A DNA stretch of 64,000 bases from Chitinivibrionia bacterium (GTDB lineage Bacteria > Fibrobacterota > Chitinivibrionia > Chitinivibrionales > Chitinivibrionaceae). The first letter of the stretch is position 1; the number at the start of each line of letters is the position of its first letter. The notes below the pieces were generated by a model. That model had not been told where the DNA came from, did no database searches, and saw nothing but the letters and a program-made list of their open reading frames with translations. Position numbers and translations under genes: made by a program. The stretch covers positions 1 to 64,000 of the forward strand of contig WRAZ01000005.1 in NCBI GenBank assembly GCA_009779925.1. The letters run 5' to 3'. Positions 18,656 through 25,970 of this stretch are shown here, piece by piece.

Positions 18656-20071
18656 TTAATTATCTTCTAATTCGCCGTCAATTCCAATAGGTCGCAAACC
18701 CTCGTAGCCAACGTGGCTTGCTTCAAATTCGATTTCGTCTTCGTCGTTTTCGTCATCGTTCTGAAAACACATTGCTTTTATGAATAAGTCTCGTTCGTCC
18801 ATTATATTTTGAGATAACAGCTCTTGTTTTGTCGAAGCGTTTTCGTGGTCGGACGCCATCAATTCTTTTTCTTGTTGTTTAAACAATTCTACAATATCAA
18901 CCTTTGGAATTTCGCCTATCTCAAGAAGTTTTTGAGCGCCGCTTTTGCAACCGTAATCCAAATCTGTCGAAAAATCACCGTTAGATAAATCTGCGAAAAT
19001 ATTGTTTTTCTCAAAAATACTGCCTTCTTCGTTAATGTATTGCTTGTTAATGCCGCAGTTGTAAAAAATATTTTTGTTGGCAAACGCTGCCGATTTACAG
19101 CGTGCAGAAATAATTTCTTCGTCTTCTGTGTTCGAGATAAAAGTGTTTTTGTGAATTAAAATCGGCACCGCATTTTTATTTTCTTCGTCGCCGTCAAAGG
19201 AAATTTTTGAATCGATAAAGCAATTTTCGGAAATAGTGGCGTCGTCGCTTCCGATTATCATCGCGTTGGGGCAGTTTTCAAAACGGTTTTCAAATATTTC
19301 GTTTTCGCCGCCTGCGTCGGTTATGATTGCCGCATTTGTGTTTCTGAAAATATTTCTTCCTATTTGCGTTCCGCTTACCTTAATTTTTATGCCTGTTTTG
19401 CAATTTTCAAAAAGGCAACTGTAAATCTCGTGCCCACCGAAAAGTCCGCATATATTTTCGTCGCTACCTACAACGACGGCGGTTTTGCAGTTCTTAAATC
19501 GGCAGAAACGCACCGATGAATTTTTGGAGTTCGACACAAATTTTTCTTCGTTTTCGTCTGTGCTTTGCGAAATCATAATTGCAATGTGATTTTCGGCATC
19601 TTTGGGCGCGCTGAATTCGCAGTTTTCTACAACGCAGTCTTGACCGCCGCTTCCGCCGAAGAATATTGTGCATTCCGAAACTTCGCCGCACTCAATAAAT
19701 TTGCAGTCTTTTATGCTACATCTTTCTGCTTCGCCAATAATCGAAATTGCGGCGTTTTGTGTTTTGCTGAACACCACGCCTTTAACAATAATGTCCTTTG
19801 TTGAGTAAAAATACCAATCCGAATACGAAATTGCGTCTTTGCCGTTTTCATCGAAAGCGAGTATTGTTATTGGCTCTTCAATGGTGCCGCATAAGTCGCG
19901 CACGACGAGTTTTTCTTCATAATTTCCTGAAGTCAGCGCCACAACCGACCCCGAAACTGCACAGTCAAGCGCGTCTTTAATCCTCGAAAAAGGCTTATCT
20001 GCAGAGCCGTCTCCGCCGACGGGAGCATTCGCGCTTACCCAAATGTAATTTTCTGATAATTTGTCGAACAT
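18656..20071 (-). CDS. Right-handed parallel beta-helix protein
   Basis: A 471-residue protein without a signal peptide. The start YIWVSANAPVGGDGSADKPF-SRIKDAL matches the DUF1565/pectate-lyase-like fold in which GSADKPFxxIxxAL opens the helix; the body is a series of short strands with repeated I/V-F-N-C ladders (VENCEF, IYSCLFENC, IGRNIFRNT, ENRFENCPN). The C-terminus is acidic (DENDEDEIEFE). No catalytic residues recognised. Starts two bases after the GerW-like gene stop, so they share a transcript. Role unknown; perhaps a cytosolic scaffold. Confidence 0.65.
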   Translation of the reverse strand: MFDKLSENYIWVSANAPVGGDGSADKPFSRIKDALDCAVSGSVVALTSGNYEEKLVVRDLCGTIEEPITILAFDENGKDAISYSDWYFYSTKDIIVKGVVFSKTQNAAISIIGEAERCSIKDCKFIECGEVSECTIFFGGSGGQDCVVENCEFSAPKDAENHIAIMISQSTDENEEKFVSNSKNSSVRFCRFKNCKTAVVVGSDENICGLFGGHEIYSCLFENCKTGIKIKVSGTQIGRNIFRNTNAAIITDAGGENEIFENRFENCPNAMIIGSDDATISENCFIDSKISFDGDEENKNAVPILIHKNTFISNTEDEEIISARCKSAAFANKNIFYNCGINKQYINEEGSIFEKNNIFADLSNGDFSTDLDYGCKSGAQKLLEIGEIPKVDIVELFKQQEKELMASDHENASTKQELLSQNIMDERDLFIKAMCFQNDDENDEDEIEFEASHVGYEGLRPIGIDGELEDN

Positions 20072-20073
20072 TT

Positions 20074-20427
20074 TTACGCTTCTTTATTACTCGATTTGTT
20101 AACTGATTTCAAAACTGTTTCGATAACATCGGGAGCAAGTCCCAAAAGTCTGAGCCCTACGCTGTCTTTTGGGTCTATCGGGTGTACTTTTACGTTGCTG
20201 TCGCCGACTATTGTAATGAGCGCTACGGGAATAACCTGTATGCCGCCGCCCGTTGTTGAAAGTCCCTCTTTTTTTCCGCTTCCGCCTGCCGCAAACCCGC
20301 AAGAAATTTTTGAAACCGGGATTACCGTCGTTTTGCCCGAAACAAACGGCTCGCCGAAAACCGTTTCGCTTTTTGCTATGTGTTTAAGTTCGTTCAAAAG
20401 CGTTGCAAGTGTGTCATTGACCGCCAT
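20074..20427 (-). CDS. GerW/YtfJ family protein
   Basis: A 117-residue protein. It has TVFGEPFVSGKTTVIPVSKI and CGFAAGGSGKKE..TGGGIQVIPVALITI, which is the YtfJ/GerW fold named after a Bacillus spore protein. The family also occurs widely in non-spore-formers, and nothing else in the window suggests sporulation. AGGGGAA precedes the ATG. First gene of a likely two-gene operon with the beta-helix gene. Confidence 0.85.
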   Translation of the reverse strand: MAVNDTLATLLNELKHIAKSETVFGEPFVSGKTTVIPVSKISCGFAAGGSGKKEGLSTTGGGIQVIPVALITIVGDSNVKVHPIDPKDSVGLRLLGLAPDVIETVLKSVNKSSNKEA

Positions 20428-20456
20428 AATTCCCCTTTTTTTAATTTTATAAACAC

Positions 20457-20472
20457 AAATATACTATTTTTC
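20457..20472 (-). promoter_or_regulatory. Promoter-like motif GGAAAAATAGTATATTT
   Basis: Same motif family, 30 bases before the GerW-like gene. Confidence 0.45.
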
Positions 20473-20560
20473 CAAAGGTAAATGGCGAAAAATATCCCAA
20501 TTAAGCAATTGTTTTTACCAACTTACGTCAAGTTGTAGGATTTTTATATCCCTTCCCTCC

Positions 20561-22015
20561 TCACTCCCCGACAATCCACCCTACAACTCTGTAATTCGGG
20601 TTAAGGTATCTTGCGACTACGTCTTTTGTGCTTGTTATTTCCGCTATTCTTTCGGGGTACTCAAAAAGTCCGCGCCAATCGCCGAACCTTTGGAAAAACG
20701 CCAATTGGTCGGAAAATCTTTCCATATCTCTGAAGTTTTCGAGATGCGAGCGCAAAATTGTGTTTTTTACGCGCGTTAATTCGCTTGGGCTTGGGTCAAT
20801 GCGCGTCAGTTTTTCTATTTCTTCCAAGATAATTTCTTCTACTCTTTTATGGTCGGCTCCCGCTCTCAAAACTGCCGAAATCGCAAATCTGCCGTTATGA
20901 TGCCGCCAGAAATTTGCCGCGCTTACCCTAACCGCCAATCCTTCTTTTTCGACAAGCCGCCGAAACAAAATTCCGCTGTTGCCAGAAAGCATATTTTCTA
21001 TGATTTCCAATGCAAAAAGTGCTGTGTCGGGGTAGCCGGGTATGTGAAAAAGAATATCGACGCGCGGCTCGGCGTTGTTCTCGCGTACAATAAAGCGTTT
21101 TTCGCCGATTGGCGCGGGCTCTCTTGTGTGAACGGGCTCAAGCGGCTGGCTTGGATTGGGAATATGCGCAAAATATTTGTTTATGAGCGCGCTTGCGGCG
21201 GCGGGCGTGATATTCCCCGCCAAAACTATGAGAGCGTTATCGGGTCTGTAAAATCTTGCAATGTGATTTTCTAACGCCGCAACGCTAAAGTTTTCTATGT
21301 CGCTCGCCCAACCTATTATGGGGTTTTGATAGGGGTGAGCCGAATGAAAAACAGTTTCCAGAATTTCAAAATATCTGCTTAACGGGCGATTGTCCACAAC
21401 CATTTTTCGTTCTTCGGCAACCACGTCGCGCTCGCTTATAAATTCGCGTAAAACCAAATTTTGCATTCTGTCGGCTTCTATGTTTGCGAAAAGTTCGACT
21501 TTGTTTGCGGGTAAATTTACGATGTAGGCGGTCATATCGCGGCTTGTCCAAGCGTTTAGTCGAGTGCCGCCGTTTCGCTCGTAAATAGACCAAATTTCGT
21601 CTTTTATTATGAATTCCCGCTGTTGTTCGAGGAGCGCAAACGCCTCTTCTCTGAGGGCGACAACTCTTTCGTCTGTTCTTGGAACTCCGATTCGGATTAA
21701 CGCGAGCATTTTGTTGTCTATGCTGTCTATCGCGTTCATCAGCGGGACTTCCGCTCTGAAATTTGTCGTTCCGAGCCTGCGCGTTCCCTTAAACATCATG
21801 TGCTCAAACATGTGCGAAAGTCCTGTGTGCGAAAAACTTTCGTGCATAGAGCCGACAAAATAATACAACCTGCACGAAACCGTCGGAAGCGTGGTATCGG
21901 TAAAAACAAGCAAGGTAAGTCCGTTTGGTAAAATTTCCTCAAAAACCGGAAACGACGGTTTTGTTTCGGCAAAAATAATCGTTGCGAAAAATAGCAAAAA
22001 AATAATTCTTTTCAT
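20561..22015 (-). CDS. M16-family zinc metallopeptidase, secreted
   Basis: About 484 residues with a signal peptide (MKRIIFLLFFATIIFAE). The inverted zinc motif H68-M-F-E-H72 (HMFEHMMFKG) and the third ligand region FANIEADRMQNLVL are present, so this is the catalytic type, not the inactive partner. Length matches a single M16 unit (two domains). The ATG at 22015, preceded by AGGGAG, is preferred over one seven codons upstream. Likely degrades peptides in the periplasm. No inactive M16 partner gene lies next to it. Confidence 0.9.
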   Translation of the reverse strand: MKRIIFLLFFATIIFAETKPSFPVFEEILPNGLTLLVFTDTTLPTVSCRLYYFVGSMHESFSHTGLSHMFEHMMFKGTRRLGTTNFRAEVPLMNAIDSIDNKMLALIRIGVPRTDERVVALREEAFALLEQQREFIIKDEIWSIYERNGGTRLNAWTSRDMTAYIVNLPANKVELFANIEADRMQNLVLREFISERDVVAEERKMVVDNRPLSRYFEILETVFHSAHPYQNPIIGWASDIENFSVAALENHIARFYRPDNALIVLAGNITPAAASALINKYFAHIPNPSQPLEPVHTREPAPIGEKRFIVRENNAEPRVDILFHIPGYPDTALFALEIIENMLSGNSGILFRRLVEKEGLAVRVSAANFWRHHNGRFAISAVLRAGADHKRVEEIILEEIEKLTRIDPSPSELTRVKNTILRSHLENFRDMERFSDQLAFFQRFGDWRGLFEYPERIAEITSTKDVVARYLNPNYRVVGWIVGE

Positions 22016-22037
22016 AATAATCTCCCTTTTAGGCACT

Positions 22038-22052
22038 AAAATATATTATTTT
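22038..22052 (-). promoter_or_regulatory. Promoter-like motif GAAAAATAATATATTTT
   Basis: Same motif family, 23 bases before the M16 peptidase start. Confidence 0.45.
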
Positions 22053-22138
22053 TCAAACAAACAGAGGCGCTTTGTCGAAAATTAAGCGCAAAAAATTGAA
22101 AATGACGCTTAACAAAACTGAAATCAGAGGGAAAATAA

Positions 22139-23782
22139 ATGCAAAAAATAATGATTATTGTCGCACTTCTTGTGTTTTCGGTTTTTGCGCAGACAATTCG
22201 ATTTGAGCCGAATGCCGCCATCGATAATAGAATTGACGAGATAATTTATATGATTTCTTCGCGATGCGGAACAGCCTTGCCAAGGGGAATTTCGCAACAA
22301 CCGATGAATTACGAAGAACTCCGCCGATGGATAGCGGACGTCGAAAACTGCCAAAATTTAACCCAAACCGACCGCCAAACGCTCGAAATCCTGAAAAACA
22401 GATTTGAGGGAAACGCGCGAATAGCCGAAATCAGAAGCGAGGACGACGAGTATCGCGTTTTGCTGAATTTGGACTTAACAGGGCAGGGGAGATTTGACGG
22501 AGATGTGGACGCGCGCGGGATTGTAGAACCGAGGATTACGGCGAATTTGGGCGCGTTTTCGTTCTATTCCGACATTTATGTTCTCACCCAATTCAGAAGC
22601 GATACGCCTTTTATCGAGCAAAATTACCAGCCGTTTCGTGGACCTACTTTCAACACAATCGGCGGCGATACTTCGCATTTTCGGGCTATGGACGGTTTTC
22701 GCGCGGGAATATCCAAGCAGACCGACCGCTTTCGCTTTGATGTAGCGGTAGATAATTTGACGTCGGGACCCGCCGCGCACAATCGTCTTATGCTTAACAT
22801 TGTCGATGAACCCGTTTTTTATGCGAGAGCCGCGCTGGATTTTGGGCGTATGCAATACTATAAAATTTTCGGAATGTTGCGGGAACTAAATCATCTCAAT
22901 AAATTTATATATTATCATCGCGCTCAAGTTCCGTTTTTTGACGGCAGACTTACGCTCGGAATAAACGCTTCAATAATCAGCGGCTCAACGGGCGACGCCG
23001 CAACTATGGCGGAACCTCCGCCGCAAGGACAGGTTTTGCCCGACTGGGATCTTAACAGAACAAGAAGAATAGAGCCTGTGTATATGATTCCTTTTGTCCC
23101 GTATTTTTTTGCGGAACATTTTGCAGGCGACTTGGATAACAAACAAATCGGCTTTGACTTAGAACTGCGAATGCCTCAGATTGCACGCTGGTATATGGAA
23201 TTTTTTATTGACGACGGCACCGCGCCGCACACGCTTTTTAACGACCAATGGGCAAATAAATGGGCGCTTACGGTCGGAACGCAGTGGTTTCCCGTAATTG
23301 CAGGACGAAACGCGATTTTCGGTTTTGAATATTGCAGGGTTGAGCCGTGGGTTTACACGCATTTTCGCGGCGCGGCGGCAAATCATGCGCATTTCGGACG
23401 TAATATAGGCGCGGAACTTGGACCGAATTCGGCGCAAATTCGCGGACTTTCGCAGTTTGCTTTTTCGCAAAGGCACGCGCTGAGGCTCGAAGCTGTTCAT
23501 AATCGATACAATCGCAACGTTCGCGGCGGCTCGCTCGGCGACGTTTTTGTATATCCTCATCTTGCAGAACGGTTAACTGAAGAGCAGTTAGCGCAAATAG
23601 GAATAGGGATAGAGGGCGACAGTGAAAGAAAACAATTTTTGAGCGGAGATATTACCAAAGAATACGAAATAAATCTTTCGCATATATTCAGGCAGTTCGG
23701 GCGTTTTGAAATGACGTCAAGCGTTTTTTATAACAGCGAAAAAGGCGCGGGCGTCGGCGTCTGGGGAGGTTTCAGGTTTTGA
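22139..23782 (+). CDS. Outer-membrane beta-barrel protein, capsule-assembly Wzi-like
   Basis: A 547-residue protein with a signal peptide (MIIVALLVFSVFAQ). An N-terminal helical part (RIDEIIYMISSRCG...NYEELRRWI) precedes many amphipathic aromatic strands ending in a terminal aromatic (GGFRF), as expected for an outer-membrane barrel. FRAGISKQTDRFRFDVAVDN and MRELNHLNKFIYYHRAQVPF resemble Wzi-type barrels that anchor capsule. The stop overlaps the ABC ATPase start by two to four bases, yet a functional link is not obvious. Moderate confidence on subfamily. Confidence 0.6.
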   Translation: MQKIMIIVALLVFSVFAQTIRFEPNAAIDNRIDEIIYMISSRCGTALPRGISQQPMNYEELRRWIADVENCQNLTQTDRQTLEILKNRFEGNARIAEIRSEDDEYRVLLNLDLTGQGRFDGDVDARGIVEPRITANLGAFSFYSDIYVLTQFRSDTPFIEQNYQPFRGPTFNTIGGDTSHFRAMDGFRAGISKQTDRFRFDVAVDNLTSGPAAHNRLMLNIVDEPVFYARAALDFGRMQYYKIFGMLRELNHLNKFIYYHRAQVPFFDGRLTLGINASIISGSTGDAATMAEPPPQGQVLPDWDLNRTRRIEPVYMIPFVPYFFAEHFAGDLDNKQIGFDLELRMPQIARWYMEFFIDDGTAPHTLFNDQWANKWALTVGTQWFPVIAGRNAIFGFEYCRVEPWVYTHFRGAAANHAHFGRNIGAELGPNSAQIRGLSQFAFSQRHALRLEAVHNRYNRNVRGGSLGDVFVYPHLAERLTEEQLAQIGIGIEGDSERKQFLSGDITKEYEINLSHIFRQFGRFEMTSSVFYNSEKGAGVGVWGGFRF

Positions 23783-24471
23783 AACAAATTACCGTTGAAA
23801 ATCTTACTGTTAATTACGGTGATTACTGCGCTTTGCAGGATATTTCGTTCGACGTTTCGCGCGGCGATTTTCTTGCGGTTGTCGGGCAAAACGGCAGTGG
23901 AAAAACAACGCTGATAAAAACAATTGCGCAACTTATAAAGCCCCAAAAAGGCAGGGTGATTTTTCATAATCCCGACGATATTATCGGCTATCTTCCGCAA
24001 AAAACATCGACGCTTGATACGCGTTTTCCCGCAAATGTCGAAGAAATAGTCCTTTCGGGATTACGTTGCAGTAAAGACAAAAACACTCCCAAAAAACTAA
24101 ACGACGCGCTGGATTTACTGAAAATTTCGGATATTCGCAAACGAAAAATCGGGCAGTTGTCGGGCGGTCAGCAACAAAGGGCAATTTTGGCTCGGGCGCT
24201 TATTTCCTCTCCGACCATACTGATTTTGGACGAGCCGACGGGTGCGCTTGACCCTTCGAGCCGCGATTGTTTTTACGATACAATCAAAAAAATGAACGAA
24301 GAATTTTCGACAACGGTGATTATGGTGAGCCACGATTTTCACGACATAAAAGACTACGCAAAAACGGTAATGCTCGTTGACAGAGTGCTTTTGTCTTACG
24401 AAAAATCGCAGGATTTTTTATCGGGCGACGAAAAATGTTATTTTAACAACTGCGAAGGCAAACACGGGTAA
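23779..24471 (+). CDS. Metal ABC transporter ATP-binding protein (ZnuC/MntB type)
   Basis: A 230-residue ATPase: Walker A VGQNGSGKTTLIK, signature LSGGQQQRAILARAL, Walker B ILILDEPTGALD, and switch His in MVSHDFHD. Best fits the zinc/manganese transporter subfamily because of the companion ABC-3 permease. It starts at a TTG (23779), supported by GGAGG nine bases upstream and the TTGA overlap with the preceding gene. No substrate-binding protein gene is present nearby. Confidence 0.85.
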   Translation: MKQITVENLTVNYGDYCALQDISFDVSRGDFLAVVGQNGSGKTTLIKTIAQLIKPQKGRVIFHNPDDIIGYLPQKTSTLDTRFPANVEEIVLSGLRCSKDKNTPKKLNDALDLLKISDIRKRKIGQLSGGQQQRAILARALISSPTILILDEPTGALDPSSRDCFYDTIKKMNEEFSTTVIMVSHDFHDIKDYAKTVMLVDRVLLSYEKSQDFLSGDEKCYFNNCEGKHG

Positions 24472-24474
24472 AAT

Positions 24475-25284
24475 ATGGAAGAACTTTTAAGTATTTTCTC
24501 TTATGATTTTATGCGAAACGCGCTTATCGCGGGAAGTTTTGTCGCGATGAGTTGCGCGATAGTCGGCGTTTTTTTGGTTTTGCGCAGATTTTCAATGATT
24601 GGCGATGGCTTGGCGCACACGGCTCTTGCGACAATTGCGCTGGGAATGTTTGTTGGTTTGTCGCCGATAGCAATCTCTATTCCGCTTGTGGTTATTGCCT
24701 CGCTTTTAATACTTTGGCTTACTAAAAAAACAGCCGTTTGGGGCGATTCGGCAATCGGTTTTGTTTCTACAACCGCAGTTGCAATCGCAGTTATGCTTGC
24801 TTCGATGTCAGGAAAAATCGGAAATCTGGAAAACTATCTTTTCGGTAATATTCTGACAATTCAGCCATACGAATTGTGGCTTTCGATTATTCTTTCCGCG
24901 ACCGTTATCGGCGTTGTAATCGCCTTTTACAGAGACCTTTTTATGCTCGCTTTCGACGAAGATTTTGCGCGGGTTTCGGGAGTAAAAGCGGATTTTCTGA
25001 ATTCGCTCATAATAGTTCTAACAGCAATAATAGTAGTCTTGGGAGTGCGCGTTGTCGGCGCTATGTTAATATCCGCGCTTATAATAATTCCCACAATAAC
25101 CGCGCTTCAAGTATCAAAAAGTTTCAAACAAACGATAGCCTTAGCGGCGTTTTTCGCCGTATTTTCGGTAATCGGCGGAATAATTCTTTCGTTCATCCTA
25201 AACGCTCCGACAGGGGCGATAATAGTTCTGATAAACGCCGCCCTGTTTTTAGGGACTTTACTTTTGAAGGTGTTGAAGAAGTAA
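24475..25284 (+). CDS. Metal ABC transporter permease (ABC-3 family)
   Basis: A 269-residue protein with about eight transmembrane helices. FMRNALIAGSFVAMSCAIVGVFLVLRRFSMIGDGLAHTALATIALG is the ABC-3 hallmark (family residues R-F-S-x-I-G-D-G-L-A-H), and DEDFARVSGVKADFLN is the loop that meets the ATPase. Expected to import Zn2+ or Mn2+ across the inner membrane with the ATPase three bases upstream. Confidence 0.9.
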   Translation: MEELLSIFSYDFMRNALIAGSFVAMSCAIVGVFLVLRRFSMIGDGLAHTALATIALGMFVGLSPIAISIPLVVIASLLILWLTKKTAVWGDSAIGFVSTTAVAIAVMLASMSGKIGNLENYLFGNILTIQPYELWLSIILSATVIGVVIAFYRDLFMLAFDEDFARVSGVKADFLNSLIIVLTAIIVVLGVRVVGAMLISALIIIPTITALQVSKSFKQTIALAAFFAVFSVIGGIILSFILNAPTGAIIVLINAALFLGTLLLKVLKK

Positions 25285-25348
25285 AAAAAGCGTTTTCTAA
25301 AACAAGATAATATACAATTTTCAAAAAATTTCGGACACATTGTGGTAA

Positions 25349-25362
25349 GCATAAATTATTTT
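25349..25362 (+). promoter_or_regulatory. Promoter-like motif GCATAAATTATTTT
   Basis: Same motif family, 33 bases before the small antitoxin-like gene. Confidence 0.5.
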
Positions 25363-25395
25363 ACATTAAAAAGTTTAAAATTAAAAGGAATTTTT

Positions 25396-25617
25396 ATGGA
25401 AAGTTTAGTTGTTGATAAGCGAAATCTTTCTAAAACGGTAGTGGCTTATATCCGTTCGGAGAAAATAAAACTAGTTCCTAAGAATGGTACTATTATTTTG
25501 TCGCCTGTTCGTGATAAATATTCTGTTTTGGAAAAATCATTCGGTCTGTTTTCGGATGGTAAATTATCCAGTAAAAAATTTATAGAAGCTAAAAAACGAG
25601 AAAAGGAACTGGAATAA
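25396..25617 (+). CDS. Orphan type II antitoxin-like protein
   Basis: About 73 residues starting at ATG 25396, which follows AAAGGAA; an upstream in-frame GTG/ATG at 25342 lacks a ribosome site. The C-terminus FGLFSDGKLSSKKFIEAKKREKELE matches the toxin-binding tails of VapB-like antitoxins, where the toxin gene normally begins at the antitoxin stop. Here the stop TAATG overlaps a start, but that frame closes after MNFL. The family call is from motif memory only. Confidence 0.5.
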   Translation: MESLVVDKRNLSKTVVAYIRSEKIKLVPKNGTIILSPVRDKYSVLEKSFGLFSDGKLSSKKFIEAKKREKELE

Positions 25618-25631
25618 TGAATTTTTTGTAA
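25617..25631 (+). pseudogene. Possible toxin-gene stub after the antitoxin
   Basis: ATG AAT TTT TTG TAA, overlapping the antitoxin stop as TAATG, the coupling usual for toxin genes. It is only four codons long, so it may be chance. If real, it is the remnant of a lost toxin gene. Confidence 0.3.
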
Positions 25632-25755
25632 TTTTTTCCCACACCACGCACAACATAAATTATTTTCATTACCCCTTAACAACCGCAACAAAAATCCACG
25701 TTAAAACAATATTTTCTGAAACCTTGAATTCGCCAAACACTGTTCGCCAAATCTC

Positions 25756-25814
25756 TAAAATTCCAAATTTTCCATAAACCCACCCCCGCTACAAAAAAAC
25801 CACCGTTTTTTTGC
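25756..25814 (+). repeat. Dispersed repeat copy 1 with hybrid hairpin
   Basis: About 57 bases match the reverse complement of 55823-55881 with a few changes. The hairpin half is chimeric: left arm GCTACAAAAAAAC as in copy 2, right arm GTTTTTTTGCCGC as in the hairpin at 25914-25943. Confidence 0.85.
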
Positions 25815-25913
25815 CGCGCCCATCTTTCGTACTATCGTACTAATAAAATACTAAATGCCAATTAAATAAGCAATACCATTAAGCATTTTTTTATAAAAAT
25901 ATGCTTAAAAAAC

Positions 25914-25943
25914 GCGGCAAAAAAACGGTCGTTTTCTTGCCGC
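25914..25943. repeat. GCGGC palindromic hairpin
   Basis: GCGGCAAAAAAACG and CGTTTTCTTGCCGC pair with one mismatch around a GT centre. Shares the AACGGTCGTT core with the hairpin at 55821-55852. It lies just upstream of the 981-residue lipoprotein and could affect its leader. Confidence 0.8.
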
Positions 25944-25970
25944 ATAAAAATAATTTAAGAGGAGGCTTTA

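Larger units (their letters stand above)
25618..25970. other. 353-bp gene-free region with palindromes and promoter-like motifs
   Basis: Contains a + motif (TATTTT 25661-25666), the dispersed repeat at 25756-25814, a minus-strand motif (complement 25845-25850) with no minus-strand gene below it, an imperfect A/T hairpin (25880-25907), the GCGGC hairpin (25914-25943), and a GAGGAGG ribosome site just before the 25971 start. No protein-coding signal seen. Confidence 0.7.

Noticed and set aside
20074-20427. GerW/YtfJ as evidence of sporulation
   Set aside because: The family is common in non-spore-formers and the window otherwise shows an outer-membrane envelope and no spore genes.
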